Positions 25,545 to 35,414 of a DNA stretch of 64,000 nt are shown here, one piece after another (position 1 is the first letter of the stretch; each line of letters begins with the position of its first letter). A program made the translations under genes and the position numbers. The notes under the pieces were generated by a model. The model was not told where the DNA came from and did not search any database. It saw nothing but the letters and a program-made list of their open reading frames with translations. Origin of the DNA: an uncultured Eudoraea sp. (GTDB lineage Bacteria > Bacteroidota > Bacteroidia > Flavobacteriales > Flavobacteriaceae); NCBI RefSeq assembly GCF_947260015.1, contig NZ_CAMYOM010000034.1, positions 1 through 64,000 on the forward strand, in the 5' to 3' direction.

Positions 25545-26473
25545 CTTGTTTTTATTTTTGAAGCTAACAAATAAATCACTGCCATACGAATAGCAACTCC
25601 ATTCTCCACCTGGTTTAGAATTATGGATTGTTTGGAATCAGCCACATCACTGGTTATCTCAACACCGCGGTTTATTGGCCCCGGATGCATAATTACAATT
25701 TCCTTATCCAGGCCATCCAGAATTGCTTTATTTACTCCGTACTGTTGTGTATATTCCCTGGTTGTTGGAAAATAACTTATATCTAAACGCTCGTTTTGAA
25801 TCCGCAACATATTGGCCACATCACACCAATTTAATGCCTTTATAAGATTGGTTTCTACCTCGATCCCTAAAGATTCTATATGTTTTGGAAGCAAGGTACG
25901 GGGACCACAAACTTTCACATTTGCACCTTGTAACTTTAGAGCAAAAATATTTGATAATGCTACTCTCGAATGAAGAATATCGCCTACTATTACTACATTT
26001 TTTCCCGCAACATCGCCCAATTTTTCACGAATAGAATAAGAATCCAAAAGGGCTTGGGTAGGATGTTCATGTGCTCCGTCTCCTGCATTGACAATAGCGG
26101 CATCCACATGTTGCGAAAGAAAAATACCAGCCCCGGGACTGGGATGGCGCATTACCACCATATCTACTTTCATGGAAAGGATATTGTTAACGGTATCAAT
26201 AAGTGTTTCGCCTTTCCTTACCGAAGACTGCGATGCGGAAAAATTAATTACATCGGCGGATAAACGTTTTTCCGCCAGTTCAAAAGACAGCTTGGTTCTT
26301 GTACTGCTTTCGAAGAAAATATTTGCTATGGTAATATCACGAAGTGAAGGAACTTTTTTAATTGATCTGTTAATAACCTCTTTGAAGTGATCAGCGGTTT
26401 CAAAAATGAGTTGAATATCCTCTTCTTTAAGATATTTAATGCCCAATAAGTGTCTAACACTCAATTCGCTCAT
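25541..26473 (-). CDS. pyrB: Aspartate carbamoyltransferase catalytic chain
   Basis: PyrB condenses carbamoyl phosphate with aspartate in de novo pyrimidine synthesis. The 310-residue protein has the carbamoyl phosphate signature 'FFESSTRTKLSFE' near residue 50, 'MRHPSPGAG', 'NAGDGAHEHPTQALLD' near residue 130, and 'MHPGPINRGVEI' for aspartate binding near residue 265. No regulatory chain (PyrI) gene is next to it. Seven bp separate it from pyrR. Confidence 0.96.
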   Translation of the reverse strand: MSELSVRHLLGIKYLKEEDIQLIFETADHFKEVINRSIKKVPSLRDITIANIFFESSTRTKLSFELAEKRLSADVINFSASQSSVRKGETLIDTVNNILSMKVDMVVMRHPSPGAGIFLSQHVDAAIVNAGDGAHEHPTQALLDSYSIREKLGDVAGKNVVIVGDILHSRVALSNIFALKLQGANVKVCGPRTLLPKHIESLGIEVETNLIKALNWCDVANMLRIQNERLDISYFPTTREYTQQYGVNKAILDGLDKEIVIMHPGPINRGVEITSDVADSKQSIILNQVENGVAIRMAVIYLLASKIKTR

Positions 26474-26480
26474 ATGTTCC

Positions 26481-27020
26481 CTATTTACTTACCAAATAAA
26501 TAATATCCTTCCCATCATTTTCCTTCCACATGACCTTTACCTTCTCTTCATTTATTGCGTCTACCTGTCTTCCCCGATAGTTAGGTTGAATTGGTAAATG
26601 CCTGCTAAAACGACGGTCAATAAGGGTTAATAATTCTATTTCCTTAGGTCTTCCGAAAGATTGAATGGCCGTTAATGCAGCACGAATACTTCGACCCGTA
26701 TAAAGTACATCATCTATCAGGACAACCTTTTTACCTTCCACCAAAAAATCAATTTTAGTGCTACTGGCTTCCAGGGTTTTTTCACCTCTTCTAAAATCAT
26801 CCCGATAAAAAGTAATATCAAGGAGTCCCAGATTTATTTGTTTAACTCCGTAATCCTCTTTAAGAATTTTGGAAAGCCGTTGTGCAAGAAAAATTCCACG
26901 TGGTTGTATTCCTATTAATGCGGTCTCTGTAAAATCTAAATGATGTTCTAAAAGTTGACAAGCCAGGCGGTGTAGTATAATGTTAATTTCTTTGGAAGAA
27001 AGCAATACTTTTTGACTCAT
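26481..27020 (-). CDS. pyrR: PyrR, bifunctional pyrimidine operon regulator / uracil phosphoribosyltransferase
   Basis: The 179-residue PRTase has the PRPP loop 'VVLIDDVLYTGRSIRAAL' near residue 100, preceded by 'LIGIQPRGIFLA' and followed by 'LIDRRFSRHLPI', the pattern of PyrR. In Firmicutes PyrR binds mRNA to terminate pyr transcription; in Bacteroidota I see no clear anti-antiterminator upstream, since the leader is only about 20 nt. Its uracil phosphoribosyltransferase activity may be the main role. It is the first gene of the pyrR-pyrB-STAS-DUF3291-rnz run. Confidence 0.9.
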   Translation of the reverse strand: MSQKVLLSSKEINIILHRLACQLLEHHLDFTETALIGIQPRGIFLAQRLSKILKEDYGVKQINLGLLDITFYRDDFRRGEKTLEASSTKIDFLVEGKKVVLIDDVLYTGRSIRAALTAIQSFGRPKEIELLTLIDRRFSRHLPIQPNYRGRQVDAINEEKVKVMWKENDGKDIIYLVSK

Positions 27021-27048
27021 GCGCTAGATAACATACTCTTTTCGACTA

Positions 27049-27056
27049 CAAAAGTA
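27049..27056 (-). promoter_or_regulatory. -7 box of the pyrR operon
   Basis: On the minus strand TACTTTTG is a full match to TAnnTTTG, 29 bp before the pyrR ATG. Only a weak TTT lies about 18 bp upstream for the -33 position. Confidence 0.5.
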
Positions 27057-27138
27057 GGGATTTCTCCTTAATATAAATGATGGATTCAAATATTGTACAG
27101 GTCTTTCTCCTTCAATACTATAGAAATACCCGATAAAT

Positions 27139-27175
27139 AAAAAAGTCCTGACAAATATATCAGGACTTTTTCTTT
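27139..27175. terminator. Terminator downstream of rpsA (bidirectional shape)
   Basis: A perfect 7-bp GC-containing stem, GTCCTGA (27145-27151) and TCAGGAC (27160-27166), is flanked by A6 and T5. It reads as an intrinsic terminator for rpsA on the minus strand. Confidence 0.85.
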
Positions 27176-27204
27176 ACTACTATTGAAGCAGACTTCTTAG
27201 AAAC

Positions 27205-29040
27205 CTATTTTTTCTTATCGGCTTCCATCTTGTCTTTCAACGCTTGTAATTGCACATTGGCATCACCCAAAGTTGGCTTAGCCTCTTCTGCTGAAGCAGC
27301 TGCTTTTTTCTTAGCCACTTTTACATTGCGTTGTTCCTCTTCTCTAAAAATAGCGGTGTGACTTGCGACTACACGTTTGAATTCTTTGTTGAATTCAATA
27401 ATCTTGAATTCAGCATCTTCGCCTTTAGTCAATTTCTTGCCATCCTCTTTTTCCATATGGCGTTGAGGAACAAATGCAGTTATATCTTCATTAAAATCTA
27501 TAACGGCACCTTTATCTACTATTTCAGAAATTGAAGATTTATGAACAGTGCCCAGGGCAAATTCCTTTTCATATTTATCCCATGGATTTTCTGTAGTTTG
27601 TTTATGGCCCAAACTCAATTTACGCCCTTCTACGTCAAGCTCCAATACTTCAACTTCTAAAGTATCTCCAACTGTTACAAATTCTGAAGGGTGCTTTATT
27701 TTCTTGGTCCAGGAAAGATCTGATATATATATTAATCCATCTATACCTTCTTCCAATTCAACGAAAACGCCAAAATTGGTAAAGTTTCTGACAATTCCTT
27801 TATGTCTGGAACCAACAGGATATTTTGTTGTAATGTCAGTCCATGGATCTGGTGTTAATTGCTTAATCCCCAATGACATTTTACGATCTTCTCTGTCAAG
27901 GGTTAAAACGACTGCTTCTAGTTCATCGCCAACCTTAACAAAATCCTGTGCTGATCTCAAATGAGTTGACCAGGACATTTCGGAAACATGAATCAATCCT
28001 TCCACTCCTTCGGCAACTTCTAAAAAGGCACCATAATCCGCAATTACAACTACTTTGCCTTTTACTTTATCACCAATTTTTATTTCATCTCCCAGAGCAT
28101 CCCAAGGATGTTTTTCCAATTGTTTAAGACCTAGTTGGATTCTGGATTTGTTATCATCGAAATCAAGAATAACAACATTGAGTTTCTGATCTAATTCTAC
28201 AATTTCGTTTGGATGATTTATTCTACTCCATGAAAGATCGGTGATATGAACTAAGCCATCAACGCCACCAAGGTCAATAAATACACCATAGGACGTAATG
28301 TTCTTGACTATACCTTCGAGAACCTGGCCTTTTTCGAGCTGACTGATAATCTCTTTCTTCTGTTCTTCAATATCTGCCTCAATCAATGCTTTATGTGAAA
28401 CAACCACGTTCTTGAACTCATGGTTGATCTTAACTACTTTGAATTCCATCGTCTTACCAACATACTGATCGTAATCCCGAATAGGTTTAACATCAATCTG
28501 TGAACCCGGTAAGAATGCTTCAATTCCAAAAACATCCACTATCATTCCTCCCTTTGTTCTGCATTTTACAAAACCGGTTACCACTTCTTCTTTATCATGC
28601 GCAGCATTAACCCTATCCCAGGCCATGATAGTTCTGGCCTTTCTGTGTGATAAAACTAGTTGTCCGCTTTTATCTTCACGGACATCAATAAGAACCTCAA
28701 CTTTATCACCAATCTTAAGATCTGGATTGTATCGGAACTCATTGAGCGAGATAACACCCTCAGACTTAGCATTAATGTCGATAATGGCCTCACGGTCGGT
28801 TAAATGAGTAACCGTGCCCTGTACAACCTCTTCATCGGCTGTATCTACAAAATTTTCTGTAACTAACTTTTCAAATTCTTCAAGCTTGGAATCTTCAACA
28901 CGCTCTATTCCTTCTTCATATTTCTCCCAATTGAAATTCTCCAAAAACTCCTGAGGATCCTGTTTTGGTGTCTCTGCTTTTTGTTCTTCTTTTACTTCAG
29001 TAGTCTCTACTACCTCTGTTATTGCTTTTTCTTCAGCCAT
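27205..29040 (-). CDS. rpsA: 30S ribosomal protein S1
   Basis: The 611-residue protein has six S1 RNA-binding repeats, each with the G-x-V / G-x-x-V-D / G-L-x-x pattern, for example 'VKNITSYGVFIDLGG' and 'VVIADYGAFLEVAE'. The N-terminus is rich in Glu and Thr, and the C-terminus is an Ala/Lys tail, as usual in Bacteroidota. I start at ATG 29040 ('MAEEKAITEV'): the open frame runs further upstream, but the promoter lies inside that extension, so an earlier start is ruled out. S1 binds mRNA to the small subunit and matters more where Shine-Dalgarno signals are weak. Confidence 0.95.
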   Translation of the reverse strand: MAEEKAITEVVETTEVKEEQKAETPKQDPQEFLENFNWEKYEEGIERVEDSKLEEFEKLVTENFVDTADEEVVQGTVTHLTDREAIIDINAKSEGVISLNEFRYNPDLKIGDKVEVLIDVREDKSGQLVLSHRKARTIMAWDRVNAAHDKEEVVTGFVKCRTKGGMIVDVFGIEAFLPGSQIDVKPIRDYDQYVGKTMEFKVVKINHEFKNVVVSHKALIEADIEEQKKEIISQLEKGQVLEGIVKNITSYGVFIDLGGVDGLVHITDLSWSRINHPNEIVELDQKLNVVILDFDDNKSRIQLGLKQLEKHPWDALGDEIKIGDKVKGKVVVIADYGAFLEVAEGVEGLIHVSEMSWSTHLRSAQDFVKVGDELEAVVLTLDREDRKMSLGIKQLTPDPWTDITTKYPVGSRHKGIVRNFTNFGVFVELEEGIDGLIYISDLSWTKKIKHPSEFVTVGDTLEVEVLELDVEGRKLSLGHKQTTENPWDKYEKEFALGTVHKSSISEIVDKGAVIDFNEDITAFVPQRHMEKEDGKKLTKGEDAEFKIIEFNKEFKRVVASHTAIFREEEQRNVKVAKKKAAASAEEAKPTLGDANVQLQALKDKMEADKKK

Positions 29041-29158
29041 GTGCTGATTAAATTTGTATTCCGTAGTACTTTCAGGAGTTAAACAATTCCTACAGAAGCT
29101 GTTATTTGATTTTTTTTTAGTCCTTTCTTTTCTCCTGATTATTTGTAAAAAAGGAGTG

Positions 29159-29189
29159 CAAAAGTACAATTAAAATGTTGTTTTACAAA
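29159..29189 (-). promoter_or_regulatory. Promoter of rpsA
   Basis: On the minus strand TTTG (complement of 29186-29189) is followed after 19 bp by TACTTTTG (complement of 29159-29166). Both elements and the spacing match the Bacteroidota consensus. It predicts a leader of about 110 nt, in which CAGGAG and CTCCTG can pair over a distance of about 55 nt. Confidence 0.75.
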
Positions 29190-29301
29190 GTAGTGTAGGG
29201 GAAGGATTAAAATAAGGGTCGAGATTTACATATTTCCTGGTAAAATCAACAGGTATTTTGTAACTTGTACGTCACAAATAGTAATAATTAAAATAAACAA
29301 A

Positions 29302-29682
29302 ATGAGTGTTAAAGCAAAATATCAGGCAGTCCTTAATTTAGGTGAACAATTAGGTATAAAAGATGGTGATGTAGTTGAAGCAGAAGGCGTTTTAAAGATT
29401 AAAGGAGAAGCGCATACCCAATATGAAAAAGATCTAATTTGGGATAAAATAAAAGAAATTGGCGGTGAACACGCCTCAGATATAAAGGCCAATATTTCTG
29501 TAGGTGATGGCTCTGTATATCATCGTCATGTTGTGAAAAGCGGGGAGTCTCTAAGCAAAATAGCAAAGCACTATTATGGTGACCCAATGAAATACAAACA
29601 GATTTTTAGTGCGAATACAAATATTCTGAAAAACCCGGATATAATTCATCCAGATCAGGTATTGATAATCCCTAACAATTAG
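29302..29682 (+). CDS. LysM-domain protein of the BON-LysM (Kbp/YgaU) type
   Basis: The 126-residue protein has an N-terminal BON-like part ('VVEAEGVLKIKGEA', 'DIKANISVGDG') and one C-terminal LysM domain ('YHRHVVKSGESLSKIAKHYYG' through 'NPDIIHPDQVLIIPN'). This is the architecture of the E. coli potassium-binding protein Kbp (YgaU). There is no signal peptide, so it should be cytoplasmic. A ligand (potassium in E. coli) is inferred from the family. It stands alone between rpsA and cmk, and its transcript ends at the hairpin at 29704-29722. Confidence 0.85.
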   Translation: MSVKAKYQAVLNLGEQLGIKDGDVVEAEGVLKIKGEAHTQYEKDLIWDKIKEIGGEHASDIKANISVGDGSVYHRHVVKSGESLSKIAKHYYGDPMKYKQIFSANTNILKNPDIIHPDQVLIIPNN

Positions 29683-29695
29683 TTATCTAATTTAT

Positions 29696-29729
29696 AAAAA
29701 AAAGAACGCTTTTTAAGCGTTCTTTTTTT
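29696..29729. terminator. Terminator between the LysM gene and cmk
   Basis: A perfect 8-bp stem, GAACGCTT (29704-29711) and AAGCGTTC (29715-29722), has a TTT loop and A8/T7 flanks. It ends the LysM transcript. Its right arm also encodes the last residues and stop of cmk on the other strand. Confidence 0.88.
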
Positions 29730-30417
29730 GTTTTTCAATAACCTGCAGCGCATGATAATGGATTCGTTCAAACTGTTCCTTTAAGCCCATATCGCTATTG
29801 TCAAATTCAATAGCATCCTCAGCCTTCAACAAAGGTGAATTTGCCCTGTTTGAATCTATATAATCACGCTCTCGAACATTTTTAAGCACCTCCTCGAAAG
29901 TTACCTCTTCTCCTTTTGAAATCAATTCCTTATATCGCCTAGACGCTCTTATATCAGGAGAAGCCGTCATAAATATTTTAAATTCTGCATTGGGAAAAAC
30001 GACGGTTCCTATATCCCTGCCATCCATAACTATCCCTTTGTCAATACCCATTTTTCTTTGCATGCTTACCAATTTTTCTCTTACCTCGGGGATTATCGAA
30101 ATTTTGCTAACCTGTTTAGAAACACGCATACTTCTTATTTCCTGCTCCACATTTTTCCCGTTGAGAAACATTTCTGAAAGGTCTAATTCCCTGTTTAATT
30201 GAAATTTTAGATTCGCTTTTGGAAGGAGGTCGATAAGCTTAGCATGGTCAATATTTTCGTTGACAATACAATTATTTTCACAAGCAAATAGCGTAATCGC
30301 CCTGTACATAGCACCTGTATCTACATAATTATAATTTAAAGCGCTGGCCAATTCTTTGGCAATAGTACTTTTTCCTGTTGACGAATAACCGTCAATTGCA
30401 ATAGTAATCTTTCCCAT
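29713..30417 (-). CDS. cmk: Cytidylate kinase
   Basis: Cmk phosphorylates CMP or dCMP. The 234-residue protein has P-loop 'IDGYSSTGKSTIAKELA', 'YVDTGAMYRAIT', 'VMDGRDIGTVVFPNAEFKIF' and the lid segment 'RASRRYKEL' with 'RDYIDSNRANSPL'. It ends in a Lys-rich tail that is encoded within the terminator hairpin. It is about 100 bp downstream of lon and may have its own promoter, though no exact TAnnTTTG box is seen. Confidence 0.95.
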   Translation of the reverse strand: MGKITIAIDGYSSTGKSTIAKELASALNYNYVDTGAMYRAITLFACENNCIVNENIDHAKLIDLLPKANLKFQLNRELDLSEMFLNGKNVEQEIRSMRVSKQVSKISIIPEVREKLVSMQRKMGIDKGIVMDGRDIGTVVFPNAEFKIFMTASPDIRASRRYKELISKGEEVTFEEVLKNVRERDYIDSNRANSPLLKAEDAIEFDNSDMGLKEQFERIHYHALQVIEKQKKNA

Positions 30418-30515
30418 ATGTTAAAAGTAGAGAGAAATGAATAAAAGTCAAACTAAAAAAGACCTCTTAGCTTAATTCCAAACATGAAAGGACAATTTAG
30501 TATTATGAATATTGG

Positions 30516-32966
30516 CTATAACTTCTTGGCGTTTTTTACTTTTTGGTCAGTAATGGCCTCATCTATTACCTCGCTCATATCCGTTACATAATGAAAAGTT
30601 AGACCTTTTAAGTATTCCTCTTTTATTTCAAGGATATCTTTTCTGTTCTCCTCCGATAGTATTATCTCCTTTATCCTGGCTCTTTTAGCTGCAAGTATTT
30701 TTTCTTTTATACCACCTACGGGTAAAACTTTACCTCTTAAGGTTATTTCGCCTGTCATAGCCAGGCTTTTTTTGACCTTTTTCTGAGCAAATAAAGAAAC
30801 TAGTGAGGTAAGCATAGTAATGCCCGCACTTGGACCATCTTTGGGTGTTGCTCCTTCCGGCACGTGAATATGAACATTATACTTTTCAAAAACTTCTGGA
30901 TCTATACCAAAACTATCGGCATTGGATTTTATATACTCCATTGCAATGGTAGCAGATTCCTTCATGACTTTACCTAAGTTCCCTGTTATATTGAGTGTGC
31001 CTTTTCCTTTAGACAAAATAGATTCAATAAAAAGAATATCACCACCAACACTGGTCCAGGCCAATCCGGTAACAACTCCGGCTACGTCATTATTTTCGTA
31101 TTTATCGCGTTCCATCCTGGCCGGACCCAATACCTTTTCAACATCATCATTGCTAATCTTCACATTATATGACTCCTCAATAGCAATAGATTTAGCTGCA
31201 TATCGGACCATTTTTGCTATTCGTTTTTCCAGACCACGAACACCGGATTCGCGGGTATATCCCTCAACAATTTTTTCCAGCTGACGTTTCCCAATTTTTA
31301 AATCTTTCGATGATAGTCCATGTTCTTTAAGTTGTTTTGGCAGCAAATGTCGTTTGGCAATTTCCACTTTTTCTTCAATGGTATACCCGGTTACATTTAT
31401 TATCTCCATTCTATCGCGCAAGGCAGGCTGAATCGTAGATAGATTATTAGCTGTTGCAATAAACATGACTTTAGAAAGATCATATCCAAGTTCAAGAAAA
31501 TTATCATGGAAATCATTGTTTTGCTCAGGATCTAAAACCTCTAACATAGCAGAAGATGGGTCTCCCTGATGACTAGCCCCTAATTTATCTATTTCATCTA
31601 AAATGAAGACCGGGTTTGAAGTCCCTGCTTTTTTAACACTTTGTAATATCCTGCCGGGCATGGCCCCTATATAGGTTTTACGATGACCTCTGATTTCTGC
31701 TTCGTCTCGCAAACCACCTAAAGACATCCGTACATATTCCCTGCCTAATGCTTCGGCCACCGATTTACCCAGGGAAGTCTTTCCAACCCCAGGAGGTCCA
31801 TAAAGACAGAGAATTGGAGATTTCATATCATTTCTCAGTTTAAGAACCGCTAAATATTCAATTATTCTTTGCTTTACATCTTCAAGACCATAATGGTCCC
31901 TGTCTAAAATTTTCTGAGCCCTCTTAAGATCAAATTTATCCTTGGAATACTCATTCCATGGCAAATCCAGAAATAAATCCAAATAATTCCTTTGTATGGA
32001 ATACTCAGCCACTTGTGGGTTCATACGTTTCATTTTGGCCAATTCCTTTTCAAAATGTTCAGCCACTTTCTTATCCCATTTTTTATTCTTGGATTTGGCT
32101 TGCATTTCATCAACTTCCTCATCATAAGAAACACCACCAAGTTCTTCCTGAATAGTTTTCATTTGCTGATGTAAAAAATACTCACGCTGCTGCTGGTCCA
32201 TATCACTTCGTACCCTGGATTGAATATCTTTCTGAAGTTTCAATTTCTGCAGTTCCACATTCATATATTTCAATGTGGCGAGTGCCCTGTCTTGCAGATT
32301 AGGAATCTCTAATAAGTCTTGCTTATCTTTTACATCGAGATTAAGATTGGAAGAAACAAAGTTTATCAGGAAAGAATTACTTTCTATGTTCTTTATCGCA
32401 AAGGAAGCTTCACTTGGGATGTTAGGATTATTTTTGATGATTTTTAATGCCAGTTCCTTTATTGAGTCAATGATAGCCAGAAATTCCTGATTACCAGGTG
32501 AGGGTCTTGCTTCATCTGCTTCTCGAATTGTAGCTGTCATATAAGGATTCTCCGTAAGTACCTCCGCTATTTCAAATCGTTTTTTACCCTGTATAATTAC
32601 TGTTGTATTACCATCAGGCATTTTTAATACCCGTAAAATTCTGGCTACAGTACCTAAAACATTAATATCTTTAATCCCGGGGTTTTCAGTCTCCTCATCT
32701 TTTTGAGAAACAACACCTATGACCTTCGATCCTTTATTAGCATCCTTAATCAAATTTATTGAGGTATCTCTGCCGGCCGTAATTGGTATTACTACACCGG
32801 GAAATAATACGGTATTTCGAAGAGGTAAAATAGGCAAAACCTCTGGTAAGCTTTCATTATTCATTTCCTCTTCATCCTCAGGAGTTAATAATGGTATTAA
32901 TTCAGAATCTTCATCAATTCCTTGTAACGTCATATTGTCAAATTTTGAATAATTGGAATATCCCAT
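30516..32966 (-). CDS. lon: ATP-dependent protease Lon
   Basis: The 816-residue protease has the N-terminal substrate domain ('[14 protein letters not shown]'), an AAA+ module with Walker A '[16 protein letters not shown]' near residue 388 and '[10 protein letters not shown]', and the catalytic Ser-Lys protease domain with '[11 protein letters not shown]' (catalytic Ser near residue 711) and a Lys in '[12 protein letters not shown]'. It degrades misfolded and regulatory proteins. ATG 32966 is used; an ATG 11 codons later is possible. The 217 bp to the ECF gene hold inverted repeats such as CTGTC-N7-GACAG near 32985-33003. Confidence 0.96.
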   Translation of the reverse strand: MGYSNYSKFDNMTLQGIDEDSELIPLLTPEDEEEMNNESLPEVLPILPLRNTVLFPGVVIPITAGRDTSINLIKDANKGSKVIGVVSQKDEETENPGIKDINVLGTVARILRVLKMPDGNTTVIIQGKKRFEIAEVLTENPYMTATIREADEARPSPGNQEFLAIIDSIKELALKIIKNNPNIPSEASFAIKNIESNSFLINFVSSNLNLDVKDKQDLLEIPNLQDRALATLKYMNVELQKLKLQKDIQSRVRSDMDQQQREYFLHQQMKTIQEELGGVSYDEEVDEMQAKSKNKKWDKKVAEHFEKELAKMKRMNPQVAEYSIQRNYLDLFLDLPWNEYSKDKFDLKRAQKILDRDHYGLEDVKQRIIEYLAVLKLRNDMKSPILCLYGPPGVGKTSLGKSVAEALGREYVRMSLGGLRDEAEIRGHRKTYIGAMPGRILQSVKKAGTSNPVFILDEIDKLGASHQGDPSSAMLEVLDPEQNNDFHDNFLELGYDLSKVMFIATANNLSTIQPALRDRMEIINVTGYTIEEKVEIAKRHLLPKQLKEHGLSSKDLKIGKRQLEKIVEGYTRESGVRGLEKRIAKMVRYAAKSIAIEESYNVKISNDDVEKVLGPARMERDKYENNDVAGVVTGLAWTSVGGDILFIESILSKGKGTLNITGNLGKVMKESATIAMEYIKSNADSFGIDPEVFEKYNVHIHVPEGATPKDGPSAGITMLTSLVSLFAQKKVKKSLAMTGEITLRGKVLPVGGIKEKILAAKRARIKEIILSEENRKDILEIKEEYLKGLTFHYVTDMSEVIDEAITDQKVKNAKKL

Positions 32967-33135
32967 AGCATTTTATTCGGTCATTCTGTCATTTTAGGAC
33001 AGGTTTTCTATTATTATGCTCCACGTATACTTTATAAAACGACACGCCTTTAGTCTGAAAATACCGTGTATACACTCTTTTCTACTTCTTTAGGACAATT
33101 CTTGTGCCAACAAATAGATATTTTTCCAAAAAAAG

Positions 33136-33159
33136 TGTAACATTCCTTAAATTATCAAA
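33136..33159 (+). promoter_or_regulatory. Candidate ECF-type promoter element (TGTAACATTCC)
   Basis: TGTAACATTCC lies at 33136-33146, 37 bp before the TTG start of the first ECF sigma gene. The second ECF gene has TGTAACAATCC at nearly the same distance, and the likeness goes on with AAAT. This suggests a site read by an ECF sigma factor, perhaps by its own product. Confidence 0.5.
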
Positions 33160-33183
33160 TCTTTTATATAAAGCATTTACTTT

Positions 33184-33735
33184 TTGAGCCAAAATAAAGT
33201 ACATACTGAAGCCTTGTTACAATTGTGTCTGGAAGGTAGACAAAGTGCACAAATGGAAATTTATAATCGCTATTACAAAGCCATGTTTAACACGGCATAT
33301 AGGATAGTAAAAGACAGTGCGGAAGCTGAAGATGTTATGCAGGAATCGTTTTTAAATGCTTTTACGAAACTGTATACGTTTAAAGGGGATGTTACTTTCG
33401 GTGCCTGGTTAAAGCGCATAGTTATAAACAAAAGCATCTACCATTACAGAAAACAGCAGAAAAAGAAAGAGGTAGGATTAGATGAAATATTGTACAAGGT
33501 CGAAGATAATGATGGAATTTCTGAGGATCATGGGAGTACAGAACGAATGGCTCAAAAAGTACTCGAAACCATGAAACAATTGAAAGATAATTACAGAATT
33601 TCTTTGACCTTACATCTAATTGAAGGTTATGATTACGAAGAGGTTAGTTCAATTATGGATATAAGTTATGCGAATTGCAGGACTACCATATCAAGAGCGA
33701 AAGAAAGTTTAAGAAAAAAAATGATAAATGCTTAA
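33184..33735 (+). CDS. ECF-family RNA polymerase sigma factor
   Basis: The 183-residue protein has sigma region 2 ('YYKAMFNTAYRIVKDSAEAEDVMQESFLNAF' split over residues 24-55, with 'GAWLKRIVINKSI' following) and region 4 ('LIEGYDYEEVSSIMDISYANCRTTISRAKESL') near residues 140-175. It starts with TTG at 33184; no ATG fits the family N-terminus. It is followed 2 bp later by an anti-sigma gene and then two exported repeat proteins, so it probably controls an envelope-related group including itself. Confidence 0.9.
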   Translation: MSQNKVHTEALLQLCLEGRQSAQMEIYNRYYKAMFNTAYRIVKDSAEAEDVMQESFLNAFTKLYTFKGDVTFGAWLKRIVINKSIYHYRKQQKKKEVGLDEILYKVEDNDGISEDHGSTERMAQKVLETMKQLKDNYRISLTLHLIEGYDYEEVSSIMDISYANCRTTISRAKESLRKKMINA

Positions 33736-33737
33736 TT

Positions 33738-34298
33738 ATGAAAGAAGATCGAATAGAGGAAATGTTTAAAAGCCTGCAAGGCTCTTTTGATACAAAAGAA
33801 CCAGATACAGGTCATGAGCAAAGATTCCTGAAGAAGTTGAGCAATGAAAGTGGTGTAGTAAAACTAATCCCTAAAAAGAATAGTTGGTGGAGACCATTAT
33901 CAATAGCAGCTTCCATAATGTTGCTTTTCGCAGTTGGGGCTTCGCTTTATACTAATCAACCATCCATTGATGAACAGCTGGCTGAAATTTCTCCGGAAGT
34001 TTCGCAAACTCAGTTTTACTTTGCCAGCCTTATTGAAGACCAAATAAAAGAACTGGAGAATGAAAGCACACCTGAAACTAAGAAATTAGTGGATGACGCT
34101 ATGTTGCAATTAAATAAACTGGAAATAAACTATAAGAAACTTGAACAAGATCTTCTTAATGGTGGAAATAGTAAACAAATACTGAGTGCTATGATTACAA
34201 ATTACTCAACCCGTATAGATTTACTTCAAGAGGTTATGGACAAAATAGAAAATATTAAAACTTTTAAAAATTACGATGATGAAAACATTACTATTTAA
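33738..34298 (+). CDS. Membrane-anchored anti-sigma factor (probable)
   Basis: The 186-residue protein has an N-terminal cytoplasmic part of about 50 residues ('KEDRIEEMFKSLQGSFDTKEPDTGHEQRF' split over residues 2-30), one membrane helix around residues 54-72 ('SIAASIMLLFAVGASLY'), and a periplasmic Glu-rich helical part. This layout, directly after an ECF sigma gene, is that of anti-sigma factors, although the zinc-type HXXXCXXC motif is missing. ATG 33738 is chosen since it gives the family-like start 2 bp after the sigma stop. It overlaps the next gene by 23 bp. Confidence 0.8.
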   Translation: MKEDRIEEMFKSLQGSFDTKEPDTGHEQRFLKKLSNESGVVKLIPKKNSWWRPLSIAASIMLLFAVGASLYTNQPSIDEQLAEISPEVSQTQFYFASLIEDQIKELENESTPETKKLVDDAMLQLNKLEINYKKLEQDLLNGGNSKQILSAMITNYSTRIDLLQEVMDKIENIKTFKNYDDENITI

Positions 34299-35370
34299 AT
34301 ATACATTAATTGCACTTCTGGCTCTTCCGGTTATGGCTCTTGCCAATAATGGGGATTTAAAAGGCAAATATACCAAGGAGAAAACCATTAAGAAGGAATA
34401 TGATGTTAATTCAGATGCCTTGCTAAAAATTAGAAATAGTTACGGAAATATTACTTTGAGTTCCTGGAACGAGAATAGAGTAGTAATAGAAGTTCATATT
34501 AAAACCAGCGGTAATAACGAGTCTAAAGTACAGGAAAAGCTTGATGAAATTACAGTAGATTTTGAAGCCAGCAGTGATATGGTTTCCGCAAAAACTATTT
34601 TTAATAAAAATAAAGGAAGCTGGGATTGGAATTGGGGGAAGAGCAACAATGTGAACATGCAAATAAACTATACTATTAAACTTCCTGTAAAAAATAGTGT
34701 CCATCTAAATAATGACTATGGGAATATAATGCTGGACCGGATTGATGGCCATGCGAAAATTAGTTGTGATTACGGAAGGTTAGAAATAGGTGAACTACAC
34801 GGAAGGAATAATGAATTAAAATTCGATTACACATCCAAATCAACTATTGAATATGTAAACAGTGCTAAGATTTCTGCCGATTATTCCGGGTTTACAATAC
34901 AAAAAGCAGGAAATTTATACGTCAGTGCCGATTATACCAATGCTGCAATCGGACAAATGGAAAATTTAGAATACACCAGTGATTATGGCAAATTGGAAGT
35001 AGATGAAGCAAACAATGTACAGGGAAATGGCGACTACATAAACGTTAAGTTGGGTACCATTCACGGGAATGTGGACATTAATGCAGATTACGGTTCTGTG
35101 GGCATAGCTAATATGGCTCAGGATGCTGGAAATGTTTCAATCCGAACAGATTATACGGGCATTAAAATAGGTTATGATCCTATGTATAATTTTAATTTTG
35201 AAATTTCCACCGAATATGCCGGTGTTAGCGGGAAAGATGATTTTGATATCAGTATAAGTAAAGAGAAATCCACCGAGCGTTATTACAAAGGATTTTACGG
35301 TAGTGCAGGTAGCGAAAATATGATCTCCATAACGAGTGATTATGGAAGTATTACTTTCTCTAAAAATTAA
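34276..35370 (+). CDS. Exported adhesin-like beta-repeat protein (DUF4097-type)
   Basis: The 364-residue protein starts with a signal peptide (hydrophobic residues 5-22, cleavage after 'MALA'). The mature part is a run of short strands with recurrent 'DYG' and 'DYT' turns: 'NDYGNI', 'CDYGRL', 'FDYTSK', 'ADYSGF', 'ADYTNA', 'SDYGKL', 'GDYINV', 'ADYGSV', 'TDYTGI', 'SDYGSI'. About every 20 residues such a turn returns, as in a right-handed beta-helix. These proteins often follow ECF/anti-sigma genes in flavobacteria and are thought to be cell-surface or periplasmic. No enzyme motif is visible. The start overlaps the anti-sigma gene. Confidence 0.85.
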   Translation: MMKTLLFKYTLIALLALPVMALANNGDLKGKYTKEKTIKKEYDVNSDALLKIRNSYGNITLSSWNENRVVIEVHIKTSGNNESKVQEKLDEITVDFEASSDMVSAKTIFNKNKGSWDWNWGKSNNVNMQINYTIKLPVKNSVHLNNDYGNIMLDRIDGHAKISCDYGRLEIGELHGRNNELKFDYTSKSTIEYVNSAKISADYSGFTIQKAGNLYVSADYTNAAIGQMENLEYTSDYGKLEVDEANNVQGNGDYINVKLGTIHGNVDINADYGSVGIANMAQDAGNVSIRTDYTGIKIGYDPMYNFNFEISTEYAGVSGKDDFDISISKEKSTERYYKGFYGSAGSENMISITSDYGSITFSKN

Positions 35371-35414
35371 TCAAAACAATCAATATTAAACACTAACAAC
35401 TTAAATATTTTATC

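Noticed and set aside
29041-29169. 43-codon N-terminal extension of ribosomal protein S1
   Set aside because: The rpsA promoter lies at 29159-29189, so the extension cannot be in the mRNA in full, and the family start is at 29040.
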